Shown here: in pieces, positions 16,425 to 26,690 of the stretch | Layout: each line of letters begins with the position of its first letter | Numbering within the stretch: position 1 is the stretch's first letter | Assembly (NCBI RefSeq): GCF_964291045.1 | Contig: NZ_OZ197277.1 | Span: 1,679,984 to 1,743,983 of the forward strand | Length of the DNA stretch: 64,000 bases | Source of the DNA: PALSA-1444 sp964291045 | Lineage (GTDB): Bacteria > Chlamydiota > Chlamydiia > Chlamydiales > Rhabdochlamydiaceae | Direction: 5' to 3' | Notes under the pieces: model-generated | What the model was told of the DNA's origin: nothing | The model's database searches: none | What the model saw: the letters and a program-made list of their open reading frames with translations, nothing else | Translations under genes and position numbers: made by a program

Positions 16425-19106
16425 TTAGAAGGGGCTATGAAAAGGAAACCCTAGCCCCCCAAACCCTTCGTCCGATAGATAGAGATGGACGATGTAACGA
16501 TGAATTAGCTTCTGGAAATTTTCAGCTCCCTGAAGAGGGCCTTCAGATCTCTTCATTCCATTACTCACTAATTCCCTATTATAATAAATCGCCTTCTCTA
16601 ACTGCTTAGCTGCCTCAATAAGATCTTCCTTAGTCCCTAGTTCACAATACGCCTCCGCCCATAATGCGTAAGCTGTGGCTAAAATATGCCTTTGATCTGA
16701 TGATTCATAAATGGCTCTTTTAAAAAATACGCCTGCACTTCTAGCTTGAATCTTTGCTTTATCACGGTCGTTATTAAGCCGGCTTTTAGCTAATTCTATT
16801 TTGCCATAAATGACATCAAACTCTCCGCGTCTACGATGAGCGCCGGTAATTTTTCTTAGAGTCTCAATGTTTGTAATGCAGTCATCAATTTTGTCTTCTA
16901 ATTCCTTGCTAGGTTTTTGCTTTTTATCCATACCTCGTACTTTCTCATAATAGATTCTCAAAAGCTTAGGCCATGCATAAGGTTCTTGATGTTGATTCAT
17001 CCCATACGCTTTGTGATAATATATTTTCAAAAGCTGAAACCAACAATATTGTTGATGAAAGGAGTCTGTTGAATCGTTAATGAGCTGAATATAGGTTTCT
17101 TCTGCCCTTTTATATTCTTGTTTTTCTAGCAAAATCCAACCTATGCCCTGTCTTTTTAATAGGAGATTTTCATCAAACTTGTCTGCTAAAGGGGAAAAAA
17201 TTCTATTCTTCTGTTGTTGTTCTGCATGACTCTTAGACAGAGTGTGATTGATATTTGATAACTCTATTGCATATTGAAAAAAAATTTCCGCAAGTTCAAT
17301 CTTATTCTGAAAAAATTCAGTTTTTCCTCTATAGTGAGCATACTTAACCTTTACAGAATTAATAAATTTATTAAATTTAATTTGTTGATCTTGAGAAAGC
17401 TCTTGCACACTTTTTAAGTAATGAATTTTACAAAGCCCTGCATAAATTTCTTGAAGAGAGCTCTCTGCCTTGTAAACTTGATTCAACTGAAGGAGTTTAT
17501 TAGCTTGTAATAAGTGAAAAAACAAATTGTTTTCAATGTCTTTAACGGAAAAATTTTGATCGATTTTTTTGATCACATTGTCATTCAATTTTATCGATGA
17601 GTAAAATCTATTGTCCATCTGAGTTGATTTTAAAAAAGTCCAATTTTGATCTGACATGGATTCAGGATCAACATAAGTGTCTTCTATCTTTCTAGAAAAC
17701 TGTTCAGATAAATGGATTTTGTCTCCATTTTTATATTTAATTAACTCAAGGAATTCTAAAAATCGGTATAAATTATCAAATCGCTCTCTTTCACTCTTGT
17801 CTTTAACTATAAATTTTCTCCATTTAGAAAAATCATCTTTAGAAAGGGAGGTTGGACTGACCCAAGCCAAAAAGCTAAGTAACTCTCTAAAAAAGGGGTC
17901 TTGCTTTTCTAAATAGCTAATAATAGAGGTGTTTTCTGAGCCCTTCATGATGGCATTTTCCCAAAAATCAAGAGCCTTCTTTAACTGAGTAAAAGAAACC
18001 TCATTTTTTAAATTGCCTCTGCTGCAATCCCATCTTATCAATTTTGCAATTTGCCGAAGGGTCGAAGGGTTATTTAACTGTTTTTTATCGATCAACTGCC
18101 GTATTTTTAATGAAATTTCATCGGGTAGGGAGAAAATCCCTAAAGCGTGGGTAAAAATAGAAGCAGCTTCTTGAGAAGTCAGGCTATCTTTTGTAATTTT
18201 AAAGTGCTTAAAATTTTCCATTACAGATATGGATTCTTTATTAAAAAGTTTATTTTGAACTTCTTCATCCTCTTCTTCTCTTGTCAAAAGAATCTGCCCT
18301 TTCAAATCACTCTTTGCTCTTGTAAAAATTTCTCTTAAAAAGATCATCCCTTTGTTGTCTAAATCGATGGGACCTTTGGGAAATTCATCTATGATCAATA
18401 AAAAGTTTGGCCTATTAGACAACGCTTTTTGAATATCTACGATCAATTGATCAAAATTTTTATTTTCAATCCCCAATTCCGCGCCAAATATTTCAATTTT
18501 AAGCCGGATGTTCTCTTCTTCCTCAGAAAAATCAAACCATTTGATAACAATATTTTCTATCTTTTTACTGGGCATTGTTTTTTGATAATTCAGTGCATAT
18601 TCTAAGGCGATAGTCGATTTTCCTATGCCAGGTGGGCCGCTGATTTCTATTGCCTTCAAAGATGTTGTAATCGAATCAAAAAGATTTTCGAGCTTTTTTG
18701 TTGAAAGCCGAGGAATAATATCTTCTGGAAGTTGCTCATGTAATACAATATCACTTACCTTATCATCAAAAAAATGGGTGAAGGTTTTATTATGCTCGAT
18801 AATTTTATTTACGACCGTACTAACTCCAGCACTTAATATAATCACAAATAAAGTTTCTGCCATACGGCGAATGGTGTGGCTGACTCCCTCCGAGCTTTTT
18901 TCATTTTTTGATTGATCATCTTGCTGAGAAGAGGGCGGTGTTGTCATATAAGAAGCTCTACCCAAACTATGCCCTTTCTCTCTAAAAGAGCTTTGATGAA
19001 AAACGGGATTAGCAAAAGGTAAAATTCTTTGATGGAAACGGAATGTATTTTGAAGTGGATGGATTTTAGGTAAAAGAAATCCAGAACTCAAGAAATGTAT
19101 TTTCAT
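16425..19106 (-). CDS. STAND-type P-loop NTPase with TPR-like C-terminus, membrane-anchored
   Basis: This 893-residue protein begins with a Ser/Pro-rich stretch of about 75 residues, then one hydrophobic helix (about 82-100, ETLFVIILSAGVSTVV). A nucleotide-binding domain follows, with Walker A ISGPPGIGKST (155-165), Walker B FLLIIDEF (235-242) and a sensor-like QILLTRE (about 271), in the order of NB-ARC/STAND signalling ATPases. A winged-helix-like region (about 390-480) leads into helical repeats resembling TPRs (about 560-870). STAND proteins act as switches in signalling, defence or host interaction. AAGGATGAG precedes the ATG. Base composition is visibly more AT-rich than the suf or gsp operons. 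The next upstream gene, 19322-21577, is also TPR-bearing. Confidence 0.7.
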   Translation of the reverse strand: MKIHFLSSGFLLPKIHPLQNTFRFHQRILPFANPVFHQSSFREKGHSLGRASYMTTPPSSQQDDQSKNEKSSEGVSHTIRRMAETLFVIILSAGVSTVVNKIIEHNKTFTHFFDDKVSDIVLHEQLPEDIIPRLSTKKLENLFDSITTSLKAIEISGPPGIGKSTIALEYALNYQKTMPSKKIENIVIKWFDFSEEEENIRLKIEIFGAELGIENKNFDQLIVDIQKALSNRPNFLLIIDEFPKGPIDLDNKGMIFLREIFTRAKSDLKGQILLTREEEDEEVQNKLFNKESISVMENFKHFKITKDSLTSQEAASIFTHALGIFSLPDEISLKIRQLIDKKQLNNPSTLRQIAKLIRWDCSRGNLKNEVSFTQLKKALDFWENAIMKGSENTSIISYLEKQDPFFRELLSFLAWVSPTSLSKDDFSKWRKFIVKDKSERERFDNLYRFLEFLELIKYKNGDKIHLSEQFSRKIEDTYVDPESMSDQNWTFLKSTQMDNRFYSSIKLNDNVIKKIDQNFSVKDIENNLFFHLLQANKLLQLNQVYKAESSLQEIYAGLCKIHYLKSVQELSQDQQIKFNKFINSVKVKYAHYRGKTEFFQNKIELAEIFFQYAIELSNINHTLSKSHAEQQQKNRIFSPLADKFDENLLLKRQGIGWILLEKQEYKRAEETYIQLINDSTDSFHQQYCWFQLLKIYYHKAYGMNQHQEPYAWPKLLRIYYEKVRGMDKKQKPSKELEDKIDDCITNIETLRKITGAHRRRGEFDVIYGKIELAKSRLNNDRDKAKIQARSAGVFFKRAIYESSDQRHILATAYALWAEAYCELGTKEDLIEAAKQLEKAIYYNRELVSNGMKRSEGPLQGAENFQKLIHRYIVHLYLSDEGFGGLGFPFHSPF

Positions 19107-19321
19107 GTACTCATCCTTTATTTTTAATTACTTTAAAATTAAAAAAAATGTTGATTTTCTATATTCATTAATCAATTCACTAATAAAAACTAATTTATCG
19201 TATAGTTGATTACCATCAAAAAATACTAAACAGTCATAATTCTCATCTCTCTAGCTTGCAATTTAGAGTCTTCACTTTTATGCATTCTTTATAGAAATTC
19301 AAACACTTATGAATTAATTTT

Positions 19322-21577
19322 TTAAATATGGCTATTGTGATCCCCTCTTTTCTCCTTTTCTAAAGATCCTGCTAAATAGGCACAATGGCTCATCGTTTGA
19401 TGAATTTTTTTCACTAAGGTGTCTGCTGAACCTAATAATTTATTTGAGATATAAAACGCCTTTTTTAAGCTCTTTTTTGCTTTTACATAGTTTTCTAACC
19501 CTAAATATGCTTTTCCTATTTCAAAGAAAATCACGGCTTGTCTTGGATGGGTTGTATGCAATACAGACTGAGCTTGTAACGCTTTTTCTAATGTTTCTAT
19601 CCCTTTTATATAATTTCTTCTTAAGCAATAAATCGATCCTAACCTCAAATAAGATACGCTATAAAAAGGGTGCAGGGAAACAGCTGAGATCTCACTGGCA
19701 TTTTTAATCATCTGATTCATCAGATCAATTGATTCCCTATAATGATCTTCTTTTAAAAACATCATAGACCTGACTAATATCATTTTGATTAAGAGATCAA
19801 GGTAATGACTCTTTTCATCGATTAAATGAAAATGATGCCAAGCTTGATCCCAATACTTACCTGCTTTTTCCATTTGATATGCCGCGATCATGCATTGCGT
19901 AAGAGAAAGAAATATTTCCACTTTCCATTCTAGAGAAAGTACTTCATTAAGAGCTTTTTGTAAAAATACAGCCCCCTCACTTCCCTTTCCTAAAACTGTG
20001 TATAAAATGCCCTTCACTAAGGTAATAGGACAATCCAACTCATCTCTAAAAATTTCTGGACTTCTAAATAAGGTAAATTTTTCAACTTGCTTAGAGAAAG
20101 GAATCAGTTGTTGATAAATAGACATATATCTATCAATATCTCCTAAAGGAATATCTTCTGATGCAGATTCCATCGCAAGATAATATTGAAGCCGTAGCTT
20201 TAAAATTTCAGTAGCGACTCTGTAGAGCTTACCTGCAGTCCCTTCTGAAAAAATGTTCTCTTCTTTTAACCGTTGAATCCGTTCAAAAATATTTCTTTCT
20301 TGCACTCCATAATAGAAACACAGACCTTCTATGCGTAGCTGAATAGCACGGTAGAACTCATACTTGATATTCATCACTCTACCTGTTGACTGAACTTTTC
20401 CTCCAAAGACCTGAAATCGATCTCCATCTCTTGTCAGAAGATGAATGGCCCGCTTTTGCCGCTCTTCATGAGTCAATTGCGCTATCTGATGAAGATAGTC
20501 ATAAGTGAGCGCATGACTCCCATACACCGTTGCACAGTTTAAAATAAGCTCTGGAGAATCTCTTGTTTTCTGAAACTGCATTAACTCTTGCGAAGTGGTG
20601 ATAAGGTCCATATTCCATGAAGGTGCCATTTTTCCCAGAGGTCCATCTAGTGTAAATCCTTTTTTTATCTCTTCTAAATTTTGGATCTCTTTGATATTCA
20701 GTTCAATCAGAGGGGTTTCTCCTAACAAAAGAATTTGATGATGGATCCAATCAGAAACTTTGACAAACTGCAATTTTTCTACTTCATTTAAAGATCGATG
20801 CGTCAAAATAACAAATTCAAGATCTGAGTAAGGTGTTTGTTCCCCTCTTGCAAGAGAGCCTAATGCGGTAAATGCATATTCACAATAAGGAATTTCAAGA
20901 TGGATTAAGGCGTCTTGAATCATTAAGCGTATCAGCTCCATGAAATCATTTGAGATTTCCTGATAAAGCTTTTTGATATCGTAAGAAGGTTGATGAACCA
21001 GCTCTTTTGCTTTTTTCCTTATTTCTCTAAGGGTATTTTTATAGATATCAGTCTTAAGAGAAGAAAATCCTGGATTTTCTAAAGAACAGTGAAAATAGAG
21101 GTTACACTCATCATAAACTCTCCATGAATCAAATCCCGTAAGAACATTTAAAGCAACTTGAACCCCAATTTTCTGAAAATGGTTGAGGTGGGGTTTATCT
21201 TGAAGAATATTTTTCAGCTTTTTAATCGTGCTATTTTTTTTAAACTCTTTCTCAGGAGAAGTAACCTGTAAAGTGAGAATATTGCTATCTAAAATGGCTA
21301 ACTTAGGGTATGGATCTATTTTTTCTTTAGAATGAGCTGGGCTCTCTTTTTCTTGCCAGCGCTCTATAATTTTTCCAAGAGCTTTATCCCTATTAAAAGT
21401 TTTAATAAAATACGTTCTCTTTTGCGAGAAACATTCTTTCGTTAGCAAAAAAATATTTTTTATAAAAATAGGAAGGCTTCGAGATAAATAAGGATAGCTG
21501 TTAGATTGAAGAGAAGGGTCTCTCTCTTGTAAAGAGCCCTCATAAAAGAAAGAATATGTTTTACCGAATATTCTCAT
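19322..21577 (-). CDS. DUF294-like nucleotidyltransferase with C-terminal TPRs
   Basis: This 751-residue protein contains a nucleotidyltransferase-fold motif in ALGSLARGEQTPYSDLEF (238-255), the G-S-x10-D-x-E pattern shared by GlnD-type uridylyltransferases and the DUF294 family. Helical sequence follows, and TPR-like repeats occupy about 560-740 (for example YLRLGSIYCLRRNYIKGIE and ALQAQ). There is no signal peptide. DUF294-plus-TPR proteins are recurrent in environmental chlamydiae; whether they modify proteins or nucleotides is not established here. There is no good Shine-Dalgarno before the ATG. It precedes the STAND gene on the same strand with a 215-base gap, so it may be a separate unit. 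Confidence 0.68.
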   Translation of the reverse strand: MRIFGKTYSFFYEGSLQERDPSLQSNSYPYLSRSLPIFIKNIFLLTKECFSQKRTYFIKTFNRDKALGKIIERWQEKESPAHSKEKIDPYPKLAILDSNILTLQVTSPEKEFKKNSTIKKLKNILQDKPHLNHFQKIGVQVALNVLTGFDSWRVYDECNLYFHCSLENPGFSSLKTDIYKNTLREIRKKAKELVHQPSYDIKKLYQEISNDFMELIRLMIQDALIHLEIPYCEYAFTALGSLARGEQTPYSDLEFVILTHRSLNEVEKLQFVKVSDWIHHQILLLGETPLIELNIKEIQNLEEIKKGFTLDGPLGKMAPSWNMDLITTSQELMQFQKTRDSPELILNCATVYGSHALTYDYLHQIAQLTHEERQKRAIHLLTRDGDRFQVFGGKVQSTGRVMNIKYEFYRAIQLRIEGLCFYYGVQERNIFERIQRLKEENIFSEGTAGKLYRVATEILKLRLQYYLAMESASEDIPLGDIDRYMSIYQQLIPFSKQVEKFTLFRSPEIFRDELDCPITLVKGILYTVLGKGSEGAVFLQKALNEVLSLEWKVEIFLSLTQCMIAAYQMEKAGKYWDQAWHHFHLIDEKSHYLDLLIKMILVRSMMFLKEDHYRESIDLMNQMIKNASEISAVSLHPFYSVSYLRLGSIYCLRRNYIKGIETLEKALQAQSVLHTTHPRQAVIFFEIGKAYLGLENYVKAKKSLKKAFYISNKLLGSADTLVKKIHQTMSHCAYLAGSLEKEKRGDHNSHI

Positions 21578-21963
21578 ATTAAAAATAATCTAATTTTTTT
21601 TAATTAAACATCCATTTTACTTCATTATACTCTATTAATAATAATGCAATTACATTTTTATTTAAAATATTCTAAAATTTCTACCCTATTTTTATTCAAT
21701 TAAAAAGATCTCCGTTTTTTTGATTCCACCTCTTTCCCTATTTTAGAATTTTCAATTTAGAAAAATGGAAAATAAGGGATAAAAAATTCAGGTTTCTTTA
21801 TGGATTGCAAATATGCATATTAATCTCAGACATCATAAAGAAGCACCTGAACATGCACAAAAAGCTGCATCAATCAAAGAGGCGACATTAGAGAAAAACT
21901 ATTGCTATATAGCTCATAGCCACTGAAGGGTACCTTCGCATCGTTTAGCTGAAAAGATGAGAA
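21578..21963 (-). other. AT-rich intergenic stretch of 386 bases
   Basis: No convincing gene. On the plus strand an ATG at 21813 opens 37 codons ending at 21926 (MHINLRHHKEAPEHAQKAAS and so on), with coding-like composition but no ribosome-binding site. It may be a gene relic. The rest (21590-21800) is very AT-rich and could hold the promoter of the minus-strand nucleotidyltransferase gene. Confidence 0.4.
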
Positions 21964-23097
21964 CTAGTGATTTTCTTTTTCAGATAAAGCAGGAAGAACC
22001 GTGACAAAACTGAGCTCATCAAAATCGTGAATAAACGACTCAATCTCTGCCTCATAAAAGCATTTACCTTCTTGAAGAGGATACACTTTGCGCACAGCCC
22101 CGACTTTAAGCCCTGATGGAAACAAGCTATCTAGCCCCGTTGTGATAATGACATCTCCTTCTGTGATTAAAGAAATACCTTTTTCATCATGACTTAACGC
22201 TTTACCGGTTCTTAAATCTCTTGAAGGCCCCTCTTCATCAGGAAAATCGCAATTAAACCCTGTCCCTTTTAAAACGCTACCCCGGGTTTTCATTTGAGGG
22301 GAGTGAGATCCTTTAAGCTCTCCTTTAGCAAGATAGGCAGTATAATCTGCGTGAGAAAATGACGATAAAAATTGCTCTGCAAATTGATAGATTTTAGAAG
22401 CTGTGTCTTCTTTTTCATGAGAGGCAAGATTCATGAGCGATTGTCTGACTTCCTGAAGCGCAATTTTTTTCTGCGCGCTTCCCCTGATCACCCGGATAGA
22501 GGCTGTCACTCCTGGATCTGTGACAAGTCTTACCCGGCTTCTTGTCTCTCCTACATGATCAATGATCCCAACAACTGTTGTCCCTACAACAACCGGGCTA
22601 TTCCTAGTCACAAGAGGGGTTTGTAAAATGCGGTTTGTAGCTTCTCCCACATTAATCCAAAGAGAGCTTTTCCAAGCGGAGCTTTCTCTATAAATAATTC
22701 TTGCCGTAATGGCGTGAGAATAGAGCTCTAGCTGCTGAAACAGCTCTTCTTTTCTCCGTTTTAAATAATCACTTGTGACAGGTCTACTCTTCAGTTCAGC
22801 TAGCTGCTCTTCTTTAAGCTCATGCAGCTTAATCTCTGACTGCAGAAATTCCAATTTCGCTTTTAGCTGATAGTTTTCAAGCCTCACCATTTCAAGCTCT
22901 TTAATGGCATATTCTGTATTAGATAGCCTTTGAGAGGGGAGAGTCCCCAGCACTTTTTTCATTTGAGAGGCGTATCTCCACACCCCAGAGGTAACACCTA
23001 CTGCTGCACATCGCATGGAGCTTGTGGTATTCTCAGGTAAGCTTAAAGAGGTGAGAAGAATACAAGAGAGAATCCAATATCCATATTGCTTTGTCAT
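21964..23097 (-). CDS. mreC: Rod shape-determining protein MreC
   Basis: MreC is a periplasmic scaffold of the MreB cell-shape machinery; chlamydiae lack FtsZ and use MreB-based peptidoglycan synthesis at division. The 377-residue protein has an N-terminal signal anchor, a coiled coil (about 60-105), then the MreC beta domains: ARIIYRESSAWKSSLWINVG (about 133), VVGIIDHVGETRSRVRLVTD (about 175) and GDVIITTGLDSLFPSGLKVG (about 318). An insertion of roughly 100 residues separates the two beta domains, longer than in E. coli MreC. It overlaps the aminotransferase gene by 4 bases. In C. trachomatis an uncharacterised gene occupies the same place next to the aminotransferase. Confidence 0.85.
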   Translation of the reverse strand: MTKQYGYWILSCILLTSLSLPENTTSSMRCAAVGVTSGVWRYASQMKKVLGTLPSQRLSNTEYAIKELEMVRLENYQLKAKLEFLQSEIKLHELKEEQLAELKSRPVTSDYLKRRKEELFQQLELYSHAITARIIYRESSAWKSSLWINVGEATNRILQTPLVTRNSPVVVGTTVVGIIDHVGETRSRVRLVTDPGVTASIRVIRGSAQKKIALQEVRQSLMNLASHEKEDTASKIYQFAEQFLSSFSHADYTAYLAKGELKGSHSPQMKTRGSVLKGTGFNCDFPDEEGPSRDLRTGKALSHDEKGISLITEGDVIITTGLDSLFPSGLKVGAVRKVYPLQEGKCFYEAEIESFIHDFDELSFVTVLPALSEKENH

Positions 23098-24284
23098 AAG
23101 AGATGTAGTGCCTTTACCATAGCGTGAATGTTCTTAGAGTTTAACCCTGCAAGATTTATTCTACCATCGAAAGTCATGTAAATGCCGTAAAGTTGTTGCA
23201 ATTTTAACACCTCTTGAGAATTCAGTCCTGTTAATCCAAACATTCCGTGCCCTCTTAAAAGGTGAGAAAAATCTCTCCCTCCTTTTGTAGTCTCTTCTAC
23301 AAGTAAAGTACGCATATCTTGGATTCTCTCGCGCATCTCTCTCACTTCTTGAACCCAGAGGCTTTTTAACGAAGGGGTCCGTAAAATCTGCTCTACAAGC
23401 ATAGCCCCATGCCGAGGGGGATTTGAGTAGAGAACTCTAGCTTGTACCTTAAGCTGAGATAACACATGACGCGCTTCTTTTTCCCCTCTTGTGATGACAA
23501 ATAAAGAGCCTACTCTCTCTGAGTAAAGCGCAAAGTTTTTTGAATAAGAAGAGGCCACCATAAACTCAAGCCCCTCCTCTAAAAGTGACCGAATCAAAAA
23601 GGTGTCTTCATTAAGACTTTTTCCAAGTCCTTGATAAGCGAGATCCACGAGTACGAGCAGCTCTTTTTCTTTAATCTTCTTTAAAATGCAGTCCCATTCT
23701 GCTAAAGAAAAATCCATTCCTGTAGGGTTATGACAGCAGCCGTGAAGAAGGAAAAGAGATCCAGGGGAAAGAGCGTCCATCCCTGCTAACATGGAGGGCA
23801 TATCTACAGTGTGATGAGTACTATTATAATAAGAAAATGTCTCTACAGGATATCTGCACTGCTGAAATATCGCTAAGTGATTGGGCCATGTTGGAAGTGG
23901 TATTGCAACTCCCCTCTTGGGGCTTTTCTTTAAGAGCTCAGCTATCATTCTAATGCCAGCAGTTCCTCCTGGTACTTGAAGAGCTGCTATACGGTGAGCG
24001 TGTTCTTCATATAAGGGTGATCCAAAGATCAGGCGGCCTGTCTCTTGAAGATAGTTATGACTTCCTTGAATGGGAAGATATGTTTTAGTTGTTTCCTCTA
24101 GCAGCAATATTTTTTCTGCAAGCTTAACAGATTCTAGAATAGGCGTTTCAAGAAAGGCATTACGGTATAGCCCGATGCTTAAATCCATTTTCTCTTCCCT
24201 TAGGTCATTTTGAAAGTCTACTTGCAGCTGAAAAATAGGATCAGACGGGGCTAAAGGCATTTGATCGAAAAAAAAGTGTTTCAT
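23094..24284 (-). CDS. aspC: Aromatic/aspartate aminotransferase, class I
   Basis: This 396-residue fold-type I PLP enzyme transfers amino groups between aspartate or aromatic amino acids and 2-oxo acids. The PLP lysine is in SSYSKNFALYSERVGSL (about residue 247), the cofactor-binding CCHNPTGMDFS lies near 182, and the carboxylate-binding Arg is in the C-terminal third. The SYSKNFALYxERVG form is typical of AspC/TyrB enzymes. It starts the two-gene minus-strand unit with mreC. Whether it prefers aspartate or aromatic substrates cannot be told from sequence. Confidence 0.92.
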   Translation of the reverse strand: MKHFFFDQMPLAPSDPIFQLQVDFQNDLREEKMDLSIGLYRNAFLETPILESVKLAEKILLLEETTKTYLPIQGSHNYLQETGRLIFGSPLYEEHAHRIAALQVPGGTAGIRMIAELLKKSPKRGVAIPLPTWPNHLAIFQQCRYPVETFSYYNSTHHTVDMPSMLAGMDALSPGSLFLLHGCCHNPTGMDFSLAEWDCILKKIKEKELLVLVDLAYQGLGKSLNEDTFLIRSLLEEGLEFMVASSYSKNFALYSERVGSLFVITRGEKEARHVLSQLKVQARVLYSNPPRHGAMLVEQILRTPSLKSLWVQEVREMRERIQDMRTLLVEETTKGGRDFSHLLRGHGMFGLTGLNSQEVLKLQQLYGIYMTFDGRINLAGLNSKNIHAMVKALHLL

Positions 24285-24378
24285 ATTTTGAGATATAAAA
24301 CTTTTCTATAAACTCATCAAGAAGTGGTTTTCTATTGCAAATTCTTCAACTGCTAGTTTACAATGTGGCCCTTATCAT

Positions 24379-24451
24379 GGGGTGTTAGCTCAGTTGGTAG
24401 AGCGCAACAATGGCATTGTTGAGGCCAGCGGTTCGATCCCGCTACACTCCA
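24379..24451 (+). tRNA. tRNA-Ala (anticodon GGC)
   Basis: A complete cloverleaf can be drawn: acceptor GGGGTGT with ACACTCC, D arm GCTC-AGTTGGTA-GAGC, anticodon stem CAACA with TGTTG around loop ATGGCAT (anticodon GGC), and T arm AGCGG-TTCGATC-CCGCT. CCA is not encoded. It lies between the aminotransferase and rpoD, on the opposite strand to both. Confidence 0.97.
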
Positions 24452-24588
24452 TTCTCTGATTTCCTATTCTATTAAAATCCTATCCCTTCAAATAGACACG
24501 TGATTGAGCCGTTTTGGGCATGCAAAAAACCTGGAATTAAAAAAAATAGTTTTATAGGATAATCAGAAAATACAAAATGTTTTAGAGG

Positions 24589-24633
24589 ATAAAAAAGACA
24601 ACAAGAGCACCTTGGATGTCAAGGTGCTCTTGT
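24589..24633 (-). terminator. Rho-independent terminator of rpoD
   Basis: A 14-bp perfect stem (24601-24614 with 24620-24633) closes a 5-base loop. On the minus strand it is followed by a T-rich tract (complement of 24590-24597). It ends about 10 bases after the rpoD stop codon. Confidence 0.9.
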
Positions 24634-24643
24634 TTAAGAATCA

Positions 24644-26308
24644 TTATTCGCTTTCAGAGAGCGTAAGAAAAGCTTGAAGCTGCTTTGAACGGGTCGGGTG
24701 ACGCATTTTACGCAGCGCTTTAGCCTCGATTTGCCGCACCCTTTCACGGGTCACTTTAAACCGAACGCCCACTTCTTCTAGAGTTTTAGGTTTTCCGTCT
24801 GAAAGACCAAATCTTTCAATCAGAACCGTTTGCTCTCTATCGGTAAGTGAAGATAACACTTCGCTCATCTTATCTTTTAAGATCGAATACCCTGTTGCCT
24901 CTGAAGGAGACTCTGTTGAGGTGTCTTCTAAAAAGTCCCCAAACTGACTCTCTCCGCCATCCCCTACTTCTGCTTGAAGCGAGATGGGGTGTTGAGCGAT
25001 CTTGTAGATTTCCCGGATACGATCAGGCGTAAGTCCAAGTTCTGCTGCAAGCTCTTCTGGAGTTGGCTCTCGCCCTGTTTCCATCATGAGTTTTTTAGCA
25101 CCTCTTAGCACTTTATTGATCGTTTCAATCATATGCACAGGAATACGGATCGTTCTGGCTTGATCAGCAATGGCTCTTGTGACAGCTTGTCTAATCCACC
25201 ATGTTGCATAGGTTGAGAATTTATATCCTCTGCGGTATTCAAATTTCTCAACAGCCTTCATGAGACCCATGTTTCCTTCTTGAATTAAATCTAAGAAAGA
25301 AAGACCTCTATTGGTGTATTTCTTTGCAATCGAGATCACAAGACGGAGGTTAGATTCCACCATTTCCCGTTTAGCTTCTTGGCTCTTATCCATCCACCTT
25401 TGAAGCATCCGGACATCTTTTTTAAACTCATCAAGTGTTCTTCCAGCAGCAAGTTCTCGTTTAGAGAGCTTTCTTTGGACAGCTAAGAGTTTAGATGCTG
25501 CAAATTTGTTTTTTTCAGCACGAGGTGTTAACTCCCCAATCTCTTTCTCTAAGAGTAAAAATCTGTCATACCCTGTCATGATCACTTCGCCAAAATCTTC
25601 AATGATGTTGTGACGAATGTGAATCTGTCTTAAGTAAGCTTGCGTTCTAATGCGGCATTTTTCAATGTCTTCTAGAATTTTGGCTTTATCACTTTTCTTA
25701 AGCTCTGGGTTTCTTAGCTCAAGGAGATAATTTTCCAGAAGCTTGTCTTCTTGCTTAAGAAGAGAAGAGAGTTTAGGAATCATCGCAATGAAGGCGTTTT
25801 TATCCCCAATCTCTTTTTCTGAAATCACCTTATCAAATCGCTCTTTGTTGGTGATGAGATAGTTAACAATTGAAATTGCTTCTCTCGTCGAATAACGAAA
25901 ACGCATGATAATCCGCTCAATTTGGATTTGCGCTTTTTCGATCCGTTTAGAAATCTCCACTTCCTCTTCCCGGGTAAGCAAAGGAACCGAGCCCATTTCC
26001 TTGAGATACATTCTCACAGGGTCGTCAGATGTTCCCTCAACTTTTTTGGGAAGCCCTTCAAGTTCCTTGGCCTCTTTTTTTCGCTCTTTTTGTCGTTCAA
26101 CTTCGACTTGATTGAGGATTTGGATATCCATGCCGCTCAAAAAGATCAAAACTTGATCAATCTGCTCAGCAGAGTCAAAGTTCATCGGCAAGATTTCATT
26201 GATTTCTTCGTAGGTTACGTAACCTTGCTCTTTTGCAAGAGCGACGAGTTCTTCAATTTTTTGCTGATGTTGCTGGGTAAAAACCGTAGAAAAATTTCCC
26301 TTATTCAT
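24644..26308 (-). CDS. rpoD: RNA polymerase major sigma factor (sigma-66/RpoD)
   Basis: This is the housekeeping sigma factor, 554 residues. Region 1.1 is recognisable near the N-terminus (EELVALAKEQGYVTYEEINE), region 1.2 at DPVRMYLKEMGSVPLLTREE (about 97), region 2 at NLRLVISIAKKYTNRGLSFL with WWIRQAVTRAIADQARTIRI (about 325-400), region 3 after IPVHMIETIN, and region 4 with the helix-turn-helix VTRERVRQIEAKALRKMRHP near the end. The non-conserved insertion is short, as in chlamydial sigma-66. The -35- and -10-reading residues appear intact, so TTGACA/TATAAT-type promoters are expected. A possible extended -10 box (TGGTATAAT on the minus strand, complement of 26415-26423) lies about 110 bases upstream. 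Confidence 0.98.
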   Translation of the reverse strand: MNKGNFSTVFTQQHQQKIEELVALAKEQGYVTYEEINEILPMNFDSAEQIDQVLIFLSGMDIQILNQVEVERQKERKKEAKELEGLPKKVEGTSDDPVRMYLKEMGSVPLLTREEEVEISKRIEKAQIQIERIIMRFRYSTREAISIVNYLITNKERFDKVISEKEIGDKNAFIAMIPKLSSLLKQEDKLLENYLLELRNPELKKSDKAKILEDIEKCRIRTQAYLRQIHIRHNIIEDFGEVIMTGYDRFLLLEKEIGELTPRAEKNKFAASKLLAVQRKLSKRELAAGRTLDEFKKDVRMLQRWMDKSQEAKREMVESNLRLVISIAKKYTNRGLSFLDLIQEGNMGLMKAVEKFEYRRGYKFSTYATWWIRQAVTRAIADQARTIRIPVHMIETINKVLRGAKKLMMETGREPTPEELAAELGLTPDRIREIYKIAQHPISLQAEVGDGGESQFGDFLEDTSTESPSEATGYSILKDKMSEVLSSLTDREQTVLIERFGLSDGKPKTLEEVGVRFKVTRERVRQIEAKALRKMRHPTRSKQLQAFLTLSESE

Positions 26309-26690
26309 GTGATAACTAATAGAATTCTCTTTCTAAGTAAGACAGTGTTTTTGAATGAATGCTCGACTAATGGATGGCAAGCTCAACTACGCTAGCCAAC
26401 CTTAGATTAATAAAATTATACCATATATTGAGATCCAACACCATCTGAAAAAGCAAATTTCTCAAATTCCCGTTAAAAAACCTCATTCTCCTGCAAAAGA
26501 AGGGTGCATACAGGAAGGGAAAAAAGAATTATTTTTGAAATTCACGCCCTCCCTTTTGATCAAAAATAAAACGTTTTTAAAGAAAAAACCGGTGATGATG
26601 TGATGCACAATCTGATTAAATGGCGCCTCAAGTCTCTTTATGCCTCCCTTTTTCCAGGTCTGCTGCTGCTAAGATTTCATGTAAAGCGGC

